Positions 36,610-44,530 are shown, counted from the first letter of the stretch. The stretch is DNA of 64,000 nucleotides from Clostridia bacterium (GCA_017407325.1 JAFQWV010000020.1:88343-152342), one strand, 5' to 3'. The notes: a model not told the origin generated them from the sequence alone. Translations and numbers: made by a program.

Positions 36610-36873
36610 GTGCCAAACATTAAGTCTGCTAAAAAAAGAGTTTTAGTAAATGAAAAGAAAAATTTAGAAAACAGAAGTCAAAACCAAAGGGTAAAAACTG
36701 CTATGAAGAAACTTAACGCTGCTATTGACGCTGGCGATAAGGCTTTAGCACAAGAACTTTATAAAGAAGTTGCTAAGCTTTTAGATTCAGCAGTTTCTGC
36801 AGGTCGTTTCCACATCAACACTGCTGCTAACAAAAAGTCTGGTTTTGCAAAAAGAATTAACCAAATGGCTTAA
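36610..36873 (+). CDS. rpsT: 30S ribosomal protein S20
   Basis: The 87-aa 16S-binding protein S20 (PNIKSAKKRVLVNEKKNLENR, then the long helices and the C-terminal AANKKSGFAKRINQ). It begins with GTG behind AAAGGAG. Weak start codons in rpsT are also found elsewhere; E. coli uses UUG, tied to autoregulation. It is the only plus-strand gene between 22 and 60 kb and has its own promoter and terminator. Confidence 0.96.
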   Translation: MPNIKSAKKRVLVNEKKNLENRSQNQRVKTAMKKLNAAIDAGDKALAQELYKEVAKLLDSAVSAGRFHINTAANKKSGFAKRINQMA

Positions 36874-36898
36874 TTTTTAATATTTTGTTTAAAAAATT

Positions 36899-36929
36899 AA
36901 GCAGGCAGAAAATTTCTGCCTGCTTTTTG
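36899..36929 (+). terminator. terminator after rpsT
   Basis: GCAGGCAGAAA/TTTCTGCCTGC hairpin followed by TTTTT. Confidence 0.85.
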
Positions 36930-36940
36930 TCGTTTAGCCG

Positions 36941-36970
36941 AAAGGGCGCAAGTTTCCACTTGCGCCCTTT
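36941..36970 (-). terminator. terminator after spoVAE
   Basis: A perfect 13-bp stem (AAAGGGCGCAAGT/ACTTGCGCCCTTT) with a 4-nt loop just after the spoVAE stop. It has only a three-base U-run, but the GC stem is strong. Confidence 0.7.
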
Positions 36971-36974
36971 AATA

Positions 36975-37346
36975 TTAATTTCTTTTTGAACGAGGTTTAC
37001 AGATAAGACCAAATATATAACTAAACAGTACAGCCGCACTAACACCTGCTGCAGCAGACTTAAGCCCACCTGTCAGTACCCCTAAAAGTCCACTTTGCGC
37101 ACCAGCTATCGCGCCTTCTGCAAGCAGATAGCCAAAACCACTTATCGGGACAGTTGCGCCAGCACCTGCAAAATTAACAAGATGCTCGTAAATTCCAAGC
37201 GCTTGCAGTAAAATCCCACCGAGCATAAAAAATACTAAAATTTTGCCTGCCGTAATTTTCGTGGTATTTATTAAAATTTGCGCAACGACACAAATCAAAC
37301 CACCAACCACAAAGGCTTTTATAAACATAAAAACTATTTCCCACAT
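36975..37346 (-). CDS. spoVAE: stage V sporulation protein AE
   Basis: A 123-aa integral membrane protein of the SpoVA channel that moves dipicolinic acid into the forespore and out during germination. Four hydrophobic segments are visible, with the family pattern GGLICVVAQILINTTKIT and GAGATVPISGFGYLLAEGAI. The ATG at 37346 follows GGAG by eight bases; the open frame extends 12 codons further, overlapping spoVAD. It lies 2 bp after spoVAD. It is a paralogue of SpoVAC in the same window. Confidence 0.93.
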   Translation of the reverse strand: MWEIVFMFIKAFVVGGLICVVAQILINTTKITAGKILVFFMLGGILLQALGIYEHLVNFAGAGATVPISGFGYLLAEGAIAGAQSGLLGVLTGGLKSAAAGVSAAVLFSYIFGLICKPRSKRN

Positions 37347-37348
37347 AA

Positions 37349-38341
37349 TTAACTCTCCAAAACAACTGCGTGGGCAACGCATGGTATAGACTCGCCTTGC
37401 TGAGTTGATACCGGTGATAAAAGTGCACCCGTTGCCATAAATATAATTTTGTTCAACTCTTTTTTCTTTAACTTATCGTATATATAAGAACCAAACACAA
37501 CAGCACTGCACCCAGCGCCACTACCGCCTTGATATTTTTCTTCTTCTATATTATAAATCATCTCACCACAGTCTGCGTGAACGTTATCCATATCGTACCC
37601 TTTTTCTTTTACAAGTTCTTTAACAAGTCTAGAGCCAAGCGCACCTAAGTCACCCGTTAAAATTAAATCGTAATCACTTGGCTTCGTGTTCGTGTCCTTA
37701 AAAAGACAAGCAAGCGTATCGCACGCAGCAGGCGCCATTGCAGCGCCCATATTGTTTGCATCTGTTATTCCAAAATCAACTACCTTACCAAACGTTGCCG
37801 AAACAATTTTGGGATAGTCGCCACTATCTGCTATCACGCACGCACCTGCGCCCGTTACCGTCCACTGCGCTTGCGGCGGTCGAGTGCAACCAAGCTCAAG
37901 CGGATAGCGATATTGTCTTTCGGCTGTCGCAAAGTGACTTCCCGTTGCGGTGACTATTTTTTTCATATACCCACCGTCAACAAGTGAAGCTGAAATTGCA
38001 AACCCTTCTGAAAAAGTCGAACACGCGTTATAAATTCCTATATACGGAATATCAAAATCACGAGCAGCAAAGCTTGCTGAAATTATTTGATTTAAAAGGT
38101 CGCCAGAAACTAATGCATCGATGTCGTCACGGCTAATATTAGCGCTTTTTATCACGTTTTCTATCGCATACGACAACATTTTGCACTCTGCCTTTTCAAA
38201 AGTATCCTCGCCAAAACGGTCGTCGTAAATTAGCTTATGAATATGCTTTCCGAAATTGCTTTCAGATTCTTTCGGCCCTGCTATTGTAAAAGTTGAAATA
38301 ATTCTCGGTTTATTCGAAAAATAAATAGTATGTTTTCCCAT
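37349..38341 (-). CDS. spoVAD: stage V sporulation protein AD
   Basis: A 330-aa thiolase-fold protein that binds dipicolinic acid as part of the SpoVA machinery on the forespore membrane. Family features include GIYNACSTFSEGFAIS, TGAGACVIAD and GGSGAGCSAVVFGS. The ATG at 38341 has no Shine-Dalgarno site but lies only 12 bases from the -10 of a forespore-type promoter, so the mRNA is leaderless or nearly so. An in-frame TTG at 38365 would lie upstream of the predicted transcription start and is rejected. Confidence 0.93.
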   Translation of the reverse strand: MGKHTIYFSNKPRIISTFTIAGPKESESNFGKHIHKLIYDDRFGEDTFEKAECKMLSYAIENVIKSANISRDDIDALVSGDLLNQIISASFAARDFDIPYIGIYNACSTFSEGFAISASLVDGGYMKKIVTATGSHFATAERQYRYPLELGCTRPPQAQWTVTGAGACVIADSGDYPKIVSATFGKVVDFGITDANNMGAAMAPAACDTLACLFKDTNTKPSDYDLILTGDLGALGSRLVKELVKEKGYDMDNVHADCGEMIYNIEEEKYQGGSGAGCSAVVFGSYIYDKLKKKELNKIIFMATGALLSPVSTQQGESIPCVAHAVVLES

Positions 38342-38353
38342 AATTATCAAACT

Positions 38354-38382
38354 TAATATTTGCAAAACACGTTAAAATATAC
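38354..38382 (-). promoter_or_regulatory. forespore (sigma-F/G type) promoter of spoVAD-AE
   Basis: Minus-strand GTATA and AATATTA separated by 17 bp. This has one mismatch to CATnnTA but the same spacing as the three other forespore-type promoters in this window. It sits directly behind the cassette terminator. Confidence 0.6.
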
Positions 38383-38417
38383 AAAACGCCTTTGCGAATT
38401 TTTCGCTAAGGCGTTTT
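38383..38417 (-). terminator. terminator at the end of the four-gene cassette
   Basis: Minus-strand stem AACGCCTT-GCGAA/TTCGC-AAGGCGTT with one A-A mismatch, then TTTTG. It isolates the cassette from spoVAD. Confidence 0.75.
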
Positions 38418-38427
38418 TGTTATTTTG

Positions 38428-40674
38428 CTATTTTCTTTTAACAATCTTAAAGCCGTTTGCAGTAAGTAACCAATAAGCATCATCTAAAAGTTGATAGTCG
38501 TATTTAAACACGTCTTTGTCTGCAACAGACACACCGTCGCGCTTAGCAACGATTTCAGAAAACTGCATAAGCCCACCAAACGTGGTCAAATTACCGTGTC
38601 TTCTAAGCACGTAATTTTTTCCGTTAGTATACGCTTCTTTTCCGTTTGCTTTAATAGTTACTTCATTTCTTATCTGCTCGATACTGGCAGGAACCATACC
38701 TTTACTTATCATAAAAGAATTCCATCTAAGGTGTTCGTGCACCGCTAGATTTTTTCTTAGAGAATCCGGGAAAGCAAAAGGATAATAAATTATAGGTTTT
38801 TTGTCAACCGTAACGTTATAATGCTTAAAATCAGGAAGATTGCCTTTTGCATAAATACTCAAATACTCGTCAAAGTCAATACCTTGAGTTTCACTGCTTA
38901 CATCTTCAAAATCAAGTCCTATAAGGTTAAGTTTTGCCCTAATAGATAAAACTGCGTAAAGGTTAGATTCTCTTTCAAGCTCAGTTTTTACTTTATACCA
39001 AGATAAAAGGCTTTCTCTTTCTATTTTTTCAACGGCTTCGTTTGAAATCGAACTAAGTTTTTCACTAGTTATTTTATACTCGACAGCGTACATAGCATCG
39101 CGCATTTTAGCCATATGACTAAACTTTTCGTTAGATATTCTGTCAAAGTTATACACAACGTCTTTTTCAACCGCAAAAACGTAGCAAACGTCTGAGTTTT
39201 TCGTAAAACTGCAATTATTTATCGAATATAGCGCAAAAGGTTTAAAATCAATATTTTTGTACATTGTACTCGTGCTTTCATACAATTTTTTATCTCTTAC
39301 TTTTACAAAAATATGAAGATTTGCTAAGTTCCACTCCCTTCTTTTTTCCGAGAGTTTTCTTGCCATATCAATATTTTCTAAATCAGTACCAAAAGCAATT
39401 ATAACGTAGTTTACACTTTTTATATTATTCGTAAAAATATCTTTTAAACTTTTATAATATTCTTTATCGTTTATATCTAACCGATAAAATTTTTCGTTCG
39501 CAGGTAAATCAGGAAGCGGTAAATAATTATTTACGTCAACCGAATTAAATTCATTTTTAAATCTAAAATAACTGTGGTTTAAATTTTTATTGTTTTCAGA
39601 ATACTGTTTATCAAATATATGATAATTTACTTGCTTTAACTCTGGTTCTGTTTCGCCTTTTTTAATAAATTGATTGTTCGCAACTGAAGTTGAAAGAATT
39701 TGCTGGTTAGTATTTCCAAAACCTATAAAGCAAACGTTTAAATCGACGCCGTCTTTTAAGCAAGCGGTTTTTGTATCAATATGTTCTTCGCTTAAAAACT
39801 TAGTAAGCGGATATTTGTCAACAAAATCAACCGCTATTTGATGGTATTTGTTAACGTAATGCAAGCAACCGTTCGACTCTGAAGCAAGCGACGTATAAAC
39901 CGTTTCAAACCTAGGATCGCCAAACACGTATGCCCCAAAAGAAAATAAAAGTTCGTCGTTACCACTTTCTTTCACAAAGTCAATTATTTCTCTTGATAAA
40001 GAAATGTTTTTTTCGTCATTACCAAAATTAAGAATAACCGAAATTTTACTCTTTGCTTTTTTACAGTTTGATTTAAGCCAATCACTTAAATCGCTGAAAG
40101 ATTTCAAGTCAACGTATTTAACGTTTTTAACGTAAAGCGAAAAACACTCCTTTTCGTCAAGTTCACTAATCAATACTTTTGAGCCACTAAACGTGTTGTA
40201 AATATCAATATTATGGTCGTTATTACCAACAACTATCAATTTTTCCTTGCTTGATAAGCGAAATTTAATTCTTCCAATAAACGCCCAAACCCTTTGACTT
40301 ACAAGCGAAATCGTAAATAGTAGAGCGTTAATTACAACTAAAACAAAACTAAAGTATACGGTAAATGCGTAAAGCGAATTGGCTTCAATTAAGGCTTTTA
40401 CTCCACTTAAGTCAAACTGTAAAATAACGAGCTTTACAACGTTATGTATACTGTTAAAAAGCGCAAAAAAGAAATTTTCACCACCAAATAACCGCCCCGC
40501 TACGTACAACGGTAAAACTACGAAATAAATAATCGCGCAGTTTCCTTTTTTAAATCCGCGTATAAATTCTATGCGCTGAGCACGGTTAAGAAAAAATATC
40601 TTAACAATAATAAATATAGTTAATATCGCCAAAAATACTATTGAAACGGCAGAAATTAAATTATAAATTAACAT
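38428..40674 (-). CDS. membrane protein with two Rossmann (TrkA-N/RCK-like) domains and RyR-like C-terminus
   Basis: A 748-aa protein of unknown function. Three to four membrane segments lie in residues 5-29, 46-62, roughly 66-88 and 101-126. A first nucleotide-binding-like fold starts at residue 145 (KLIVVGNNDHN). A second starts near 313 (NVCFIGFGNTNQQIL). A C-terminal module near 640-665 (LAVHEHLRWNSFMISKG) resembles the RyR repeat, whose hallmark is a His/Glu-x-x-Trp helix. The fold suggests a membrane-tethered sensor of a nucleotide or NAD-like ligand, or an unusual ion-channel regulator. Last gene of the cassette. ATG at 40674 chosen because the upstream TTG falls in a terminator-like hairpin tail. 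Confidence 0.6.
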   Translation of the reverse strand: MLIYNLISAVSIVFLAILTIFIIVKIFFLNRAQRIEFIRGFKKGNCAIIYFVVLPLYVAGRLFGGENFFFALFNSIHNVVKLVILQFDLSGVKALIEANSLYAFTVYFSFVLVVINALLFTISLVSQRVWAFIGRIKFRLSSKEKLIVVGNNDHNIDIYNTFSGSKVLISELDEKECFSLYVKNVKYVDLKSFSDLSDWLKSNCKKAKSKISVILNFGNDEKNISLSREIIDFVKESGNDELLFSFGAYVFGDPRFETVYTSLASESNGCLHYVNKYHQIAVDFVDKYPLTKFLSEEHIDTKTACLKDGVDLNVCFIGFGNTNQQILSTSVANNQFIKKGETEPELKQVNYHIFDKQYSENNKNLNHSYFRFKNEFNSVDVNNYLPLPDLPANEKFYRLDINDKEYYKSLKDIFTNNIKSVNYVIIAFGTDLENIDMARKLSEKRREWNLANLHIFVKVRDKKLYESTSTMYKNIDFKPFALYSINNCSFTKNSDVCYVFAVEKDVVYNFDRISNEKFSHMAKMRDAMYAVEYKITSEKLSSISNEAVEKIERESLLSWYKVKTELERESNLYAVLSIRAKLNLIGLDFEDVSSETQGIDFDEYLSIYAKGNLPDFKHYNVTVDKKPIIYYPFAFPDSLRKNLAVHEHLRWNSFMISKGMVPASIEQIRNEVTIKANGKEAYTNGKNYVLRRHGNLTTFGGLMQFSEIVAKRDGVSVADKDVFKYDYQLLDDAYWLLTANGFKIVKRK

Positions 40675-40693
40675 AGTTATACCTAAAAATCGC

Positions 40694-40713
40694 AAAAAGC
40701 CTTTTATAAGGCT
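40694..40713 (-). terminator. terminator-like hairpin inside the cassette
   Basis: Minus-strand AGCCTT/AAGGCT with a 4-nt loop followed by TTTTT, 20 bp before the membrane-sensor gene. It would lower expression of that gene relative to the three upstream ones. Confidence 0.65.
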
Positions 40714-40732
40714 CTTTGCTGAAAAATTTTAT

Positions 40733-41215
40733 TTATTTTACGTCCATAACAGTTCTTAAATATTCTTCAACGCTCATTTTTCCTTCACTAATTTGTTGAA
40801 GCTTATCATTGTACTGATCAACAGTTACGTGTGCAAGCATTAACGCATGCTTAAAGTAACCTTTACCTATCAAGCTATCTTGAAAACATGTGGTAAGCTT
40901 AAAAATTATCATACCCGACGTCATATCTAAATCAAAACAACCGTCTTTTAAAAATCCGTTTGTTATTGCAACTGCAAGCGCAACGTCTGGTAAATTTTCG
41001 TTTGGAACGTTGAACGGAAGTGGTGAAAAATATCTTGCAATAAGCATTTCTGAATCAATAGTAAACAAGTGAGAAACAGGAAGGTCGTTACTATCCATGC
41101 TGAAATGAACCGTAAGCTTTTCTTCATCTTTTCCAAAATTGAGATTTAACTCTTCCATTGCAGAAACTAGCGTGTCAAATACTTTTTTAGATTGAATTAA
41201 ATTTTTATCTTCCAT
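40733..41215 (-). CDS. YbjN-like (type III secretion chaperone-like fold) protein, copy 2
   Basis: A 160-aa acidic cytoplasmic protein with an alpha-beta pattern like the YbjN/T3SS-chaperone-like fold. It is clearly paralogous to the gene upstream: both share VDQYNDKL or VDKYNDKL near the end, a DGCFDLDM or DGCFEFDF beta strand, and an FNVP or FKVP motif. The ATG at 41215 is seven bases after AAGGAG; an ATG two codons earlier is too close. YbjN-like proteins often act as adaptors or chaperones for AAA+ machines or secretion systems; here the role is unknown. Confidence 0.6.
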   Translation of the reverse strand: MEDKNLIQSKKVFDTLVSAMEELNLNFGKDEEKLTVHFSMDSNDLPVSHLFTIDSEMLIARYFSPLPFNVPNENLPDVALAVAITNGFLKDGCFDLDMTSGMIIFKLTTCFQDSLIGKGYFKHALMLAHVTVDQYNDKLQQISEGKMSVEEYLRTVMDVK

Positions 41216-41226
41216 ACCCATTCTCC

Positions 41227-41706
41227 TTAATCGCAAATAGCGTCCATTAACTCAGAAATTGTGAGTTTGTCATTTAAGAACATAAACAATTTATCGTTGT
41301 ATTTATCAACGATCGCACATGATATATCTAAAATATATTCAAGCGCACCTTTTGAAATAATACTTTCAAGATAACTTGTCGTTGCACGGTAAGATACGGT
41401 CGAATCTCTAAAATCAAACTCAAAACAACCGTCTGCAAGCGACATATTGACAAGCGCAAGCGCGTATGCAAGCTGGTAATATTTATCTTCAGGAACTTTG
41501 AAAGGCATTTTTGAAATTACAATTACAGTTTTTATAGCATCATCACATCTTATGTAAAAATCCATAGGCAAATCTTTAGTATTAAAACCTATTGTAAGCG
41601 TAAAATCTTCTTTGTTTGGACTGTAATTATACTTTTGTTCGTCTAGCATCTCGCAAAGTCTTTCAAAAGTTTTTTTGGTTAAGGTTAAATCCTTTTGTTC
41701 TGACAT
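41227..41706 (-). CDS. YbjN-like protein, copy 1
   Basis: A 159-aa paralogue of the following gene, with the same order of elements: an N-terminal helix (LTKKTFERLCEMLDEQKYNY), paired beta strands, MPFKVPEDKYYQLAYALALVN, a beta hairpin DGCFEFDFRDSTVSYRATTSY and a C-terminal helix. It has no membrane segment or signal peptide. A good AAAGGAG site is present. The pair probably forms a heterodimer or two alternative adaptors for the adjacent ATPase; this is inferred from context only. Confidence 0.6.
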   Translation of the reverse strand: MSEQKDLTLTKKTFERLCEMLDEQKYNYSPNKEDFTLTIGFNTKDLPMDFYIRCDDAIKTVIVISKMPFKVPEDKYYQLAYALALVNMSLADGCFEFDFRDSTVSYRATTSYLESIISKGALEYILDISCAIVDKYNDKLFMFLNDKLTISELMDAICD

Positions 41707-41729
41707 ATCTATTCTCCTTTTATTTCAAA

Positions 41730-43769
41730 TCAGTGAAAACCGATTTCTCTCTTCTTTTTTGAAACGTTAAATTCTTTTTCGCTAGTAGCGCGTACAAAAT
41801 CGTCTTTTGTCAACACGATTTCCTCTTGATTAGTAAACTGCATTCGCGACGATGCTTTACCCCAAGTGCGTTCGAAAAGATTTCGTACAAATCTTGCGTT
41901 AGCAAAGTCTTTTGCGCCAATTACGTTATCGCTTAGCCCTAAGAAATAATCTTTTGCGCAAGGCAATAATTCATCGTCGTACTTAAACTTCTTTTTCACC
42001 ATCAAGCAGAAAATTTCATAAAGCTGCTCGCGAGTAAAGTTCGGGAATTCCAAAGTGTACGGCATACGGCTTGCAAGTCCAGAATTACCAAGCATCAACT
42101 TTTCCATTTCATCGGTATAACCTGCCATTATAACAAGCATATCTGAACGGTGATTTTCCATTTCTGCTATCAACGTATCAAGAGCTTCTCTACCAAAGTC
42201 CTTGTTGTTATCGTCGTGAGCGCGATACAAAGAATACGCTTCGTCAATAAAAAGTACCGAGCCGTAAGCATCTCTACACATACCTGAAACTTTCGGTGCC
42301 GTTTCACCAATAAATCTACCTACAAAATCCCTGCCTGAATATTCAAAGAAACTACCTACTCTCAACACGCCGTTTTCTTTAAGGATTTTTCCGATAATTC
42401 TTGCAACCGTCGTCTTACCCGTACCGGGGCTACCTACAAATCGCATGTGCACGCAAGGCGCGTCTAAATCCTTACTATTTTTGCTAAGATTAATTTGAGC
42501 GATAATTTCTTTAACTTTTTCAACGATTTTTTCAGAGCCAACAAGTTCATTTAAAAGTTCCATACCTGACTTTCCACTATCAATGAACTCACTCGACAAT
42601 CCGTCAAGGTCGTTTTTAGTTATAACCGAGCCTTCGCTTATTCCTTTAGCGCAAGCAAGTTGCTTTTTATAAATTATTTCGTTTACAACTTTTTTAACAG
42701 TCTTTATGCCGTAGAACTTGCCGTCACTCTTTTCGTCCATAATTCTTTGTTCGAAAAGTTGCCAAGCATCATCTGCCAAAGTAAAATCGTATTTTTTTAA
42801 TTCATTTACAGCACAGGTCTTTAATTCTTCCATGCTAAACGGTAAAACTGAAACCGTGCGAACAAACATTAGGTCGTTAATGCTTAAACTAATATTTTTC
42901 AAAACGTCCTTTTCAAGGAACGGCACCTTAAACACTACGACGGTATTTTTTGCGCATTCTGCTATTTCTCTCAAGAATTTCTTGAAGTGGCTGGTTTCAA
43001 GCGACGTCATACACTCGCTTATATCTATGCAAGAAATACATGGGTTACCACTAAAGAAGCTATATGCGTTAAGGTCTTTGTCTTTGACGCTTGAATCAAC
43101 TTTATCTTCTAAAACAGTAGGTCTTTTAGCAGGCGACAAACCTAACTCGACCAAGTTCTTCGCAAAATCATTTAAATATGTAGAAAGCCCGTCTCCGTCA
43201 TTTATTGAAAACAAATAACTTTGGCGAATAAATGCCTTTTCTGTCTTATTTTTCTTGATAATCGGAGCAATAAGCTTAATTTCTTCGATTAAGTCTTTAT
43301 ATCCCTTAGCACCAACTAAATCAATAATTTCATCTTTAGTATCTTCACTATCGTCATCATCTGTATCAGAACAATTTCTATCAAACATAGTTTTTAACGT
43401 ATTTTCAATTTCAAGAAGCTTTTCGTCTAGATTCATTTCGCCATCTTCTACAGGGCTTGAACTGTTTTCAGATTCGTTTACGGTTTTTTCGCCTTTTTTG
43501 TATTGAATAGAAGTACCGATTTTGTTAAAATCGGCTACGTTATACTTAGCGCAAATTATTTCTTTGATATAACTAAAAAGATTCTCTAGCTCACCTTCAC
43601 TCACTTCAAAATGAATTGTAGAAGATCCAACCGCTTGCGCTTCAATTTTATCTTCAAACTTTGCCTTAGTTTCTTCAACAACAAAATCTATTGGATTTTT
43701 ATCATATGATAAATATGCTTCAAAAAGCCACTCGTCGTTAAAAGTGTATTCAAATATCAACTCTTTCAT
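41730..43769 (-). CDS. AAA+ ATPase of CbbX/SpoVK type with degenerate N-terminal AAA half
   Basis: A 679-aa ATPase. Residues 444-679 form an active CbbX/SpoVK-class AAA+ module: Walker A GSPGTGKTT (446-454), Walker B VLFIDEA (505-511), pore-loop-like GRFIGETAPK and a sensor region. Residues 180-380 look like a second AAA domain that lost its P-loop but kept a lid-like end (VSVLPFSMEEL, AVNELKKY). The N-terminus includes a short beta-rich domain and an acidic Asp/Glu linker near 100-150. First gene of the cassette, with its own promoter. EccA of type VII secretion has this AAA class, but no other type VII gene is present. Confidence 0.75.
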   Translation of the reverse strand: MKELIFEYTFNDEWLFEAYLSYDKNPIDFVVEETKAKFEDKIEAQAVGSSTIHFEVSEGELENLFSYIKEIICAKYNVADFNKIGTSIQYKKGEKTVNESENSSSPVEDGEMNLDEKLLEIENTLKTMFDRNCSDTDDDDSEDTKDEIIDLVGAKGYKDLIEEIKLIAPIIKKNKTEKAFIRQSYLFSINDGDGLSTYLNDFAKNLVELGLSPAKRPTVLEDKVDSSVKDKDLNAYSFFSGNPCISCIDISECMTSLETSHFKKFLREIAECAKNTVVVFKVPFLEKDVLKNISLSINDLMFVRTVSVLPFSMEELKTCAVNELKKYDFTLADDAWQLFEQRIMDEKSDGKFYGIKTVKKVVNEIIYKKQLACAKGISEGSVITKNDLDGLSSEFIDSGKSGMELLNELVGSEKIVEKVKEIIAQINLSKNSKDLDAPCVHMRFVGSPGTGKTTVARIIGKILKENGVLRVGSFFEYSGRDFVGRFIGETAPKVSGMCRDAYGSVLFIDEAYSLYRAHDDNNKDFGREALDTLIAEMENHRSDMLVIMAGYTDEMEKLMLGNSGLASRMPYTLEFPNFTREQLYEIFCLMVKKKFKYDDELLPCAKDYFLGLSDNVIGAKDFANARFVRNLFERTWGKASSRMQFTNQEEIVLTKDDFVRATSEKEFNVSKKKREIGFH

Positions 43770-43805
43770 CTGCACCTCTTAAGTAATTATTATATTTACT
43801 AATAT

Positions 43806-43834
43806 ATAATAACACAATACTTTTCATATTTCAA
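43806..43834 (-). promoter_or_regulatory. sigma-A-type promoter of the four-gene cassette
   Basis: Minus-strand TTGAAA and TATTAT separated by 17 bp, 37 bp before the ATPase start. It is vegetative in type, unlike the promoters of the sporulation genes on both sides. Confidence 0.65.
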
Positions 43835-43862
43835 TAGCAAAATAAAAAATTTTTTATTTAAT

Positions 43863-43897
43863 TTTAAAAGCGCCTATCGAATTGATAGACGCAATTT
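43863..43897 (-). terminator. terminator after spoVAC
   Basis: Minus-strand GCGUCUAUC/GAUAGGCGC stem (one U-G pair that works only in this direction), then TTTT. It separates spoVAC from the cassette. Confidence 0.7.
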
Positions 43898-43899
43898 TT

Positions 43900-44364
43900 T
43901 TAAATAAATAACCCAACTATATAATACACTAATCCGACAGCAATGCTTGCAGTTACGCCAAACACGATAATAGGTCCGGCTACGACAAACATTTTTGCAC
44001 CCATGCCGTAAATATAGCCTTCACTTTTAAATTCCATCGCAGGAGAAGTTACGGAATTAGCAAACCCTGTTATTGGAACGATAGAGCCACCACCGGCGTA
44101 GTGACCAACCCTATCATACACCCCTAGACCTGTTAAAAGACAACCTAAAAATATCATAATTACCGATGTCGCACTCGAAAGTGCATCGCCGTATATACCG
44201 AACACAAAGGATAGCATATATCTTATGAATTGTCCAATAGTGCAAATAAAACCTCCAACCCAGAACGCGTTAAATATACTTACCACTTCATTAGTTTTCG
44301 GTGCGATTTTTTTGACAAGCTCAATGTAATCTTTATTATAATTTTGTTTATTCTTTCCTGTCAT
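43900..44364 (-). CDS. spoVAC: stage V sporulation protein AC
   Basis: A 154-aa membrane protein with about four hydrophobic segments. Known SpoVAC forms a mechanosensitive channel for dipicolinic acid release. Family motifs are FWVGGFICTIGQFIRY and HYAGGGSIVPITGFANSVTSPAMEFKSEG. It starts behind AAGGA and overlaps the end of a small upstream frame. In most spore formers spoVAD follows directly; here it is 5.5 kb away beyond the cassette. Confidence 0.93.
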   Translation of the reverse strand: MTGKNKQNYNKDYIELVKKIAPKTNEVVSIFNAFWVGGFICTIGQFIRYMLSFVFGIYGDALSSATSVIMIFLGCLLTGLGVYDRVGHYAGGGSIVPITGFANSVTSPAMEFKSEGYIYGMGAKMFVVAGPIIVFGVTASIAVGLVYYIVGLFI

Positions 44365-44446
44365 CTTTTAAGTCCTTATCAACAATACTAGGAACAAAAC
44401 TTTCTCTATCAAATGGATTTCTAAGTAGTTCGTTTTCCTTTTTCAT
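44348..44446 (-). CDS. possible small protein upstream of spoVAC
   Basis: A 32-codon frame beginning MKKENELLRNPFDRESFVP, strongly charged and without a membrane segment. Its ATG lies eight bases after the -10 of a forespore-type promoter, so it would be read from a leaderless message, and its end overlaps the spoVAC start by 17 bases. I recognise no family. It may be a real coupling peptide or simply leader sequence; codon use looks normal. Confidence 0.4.
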   Translation of the reverse strand: MKKENELLRNPFDRESFVPSIVDKDLKDDRKE

Positions 44447-44454
44447 ACTAAGAT

Positions 44455-44483
44455 TATTATGCTCAAAAAAAATTACGATATAC
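44455..44483 (-). promoter_or_regulatory. forespore (sigma-F/G type) promoter of the spoVAC unit
   Basis: Minus-strand GTATA and CATAATA separated by 17 bp, a full match to GHATR-17-CATnnTA. It lies between sigF and spoVAC. Confidence 0.7.
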
Positions 44484-44530
44484 ATAATAACTTTTAAAAT
44501 TGTTGATATTTGGCTTAATTTTGAATTATT

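Noticed and set aside
38428..40695. TTG at 40695 as the start of the membrane-sensor gene
   Set aside because: It overlaps the U-run of a terminator-like hairpin; the ATG at 40674 is better placed.
41730..43769. EccA of a type VII secretion system
   Set aside because: The AAA module is of that class, but no WXG100 protein, EssC-type ATPase or other type VII gene is present.
41730..43769. SpoVK itself, as a sporulation gene
   Set aside because: The C-terminal domain fits, but the protein is about twice the size of SpoVK, has a vegetative-type promoter and is coupled to non-sporulation genes.
38428..43769. Cassette as a recent transposon or phage insertion
   Set aside because: No integrase, transposase, inverted repeats or target duplications at its borders, and composition is like the neighbours.
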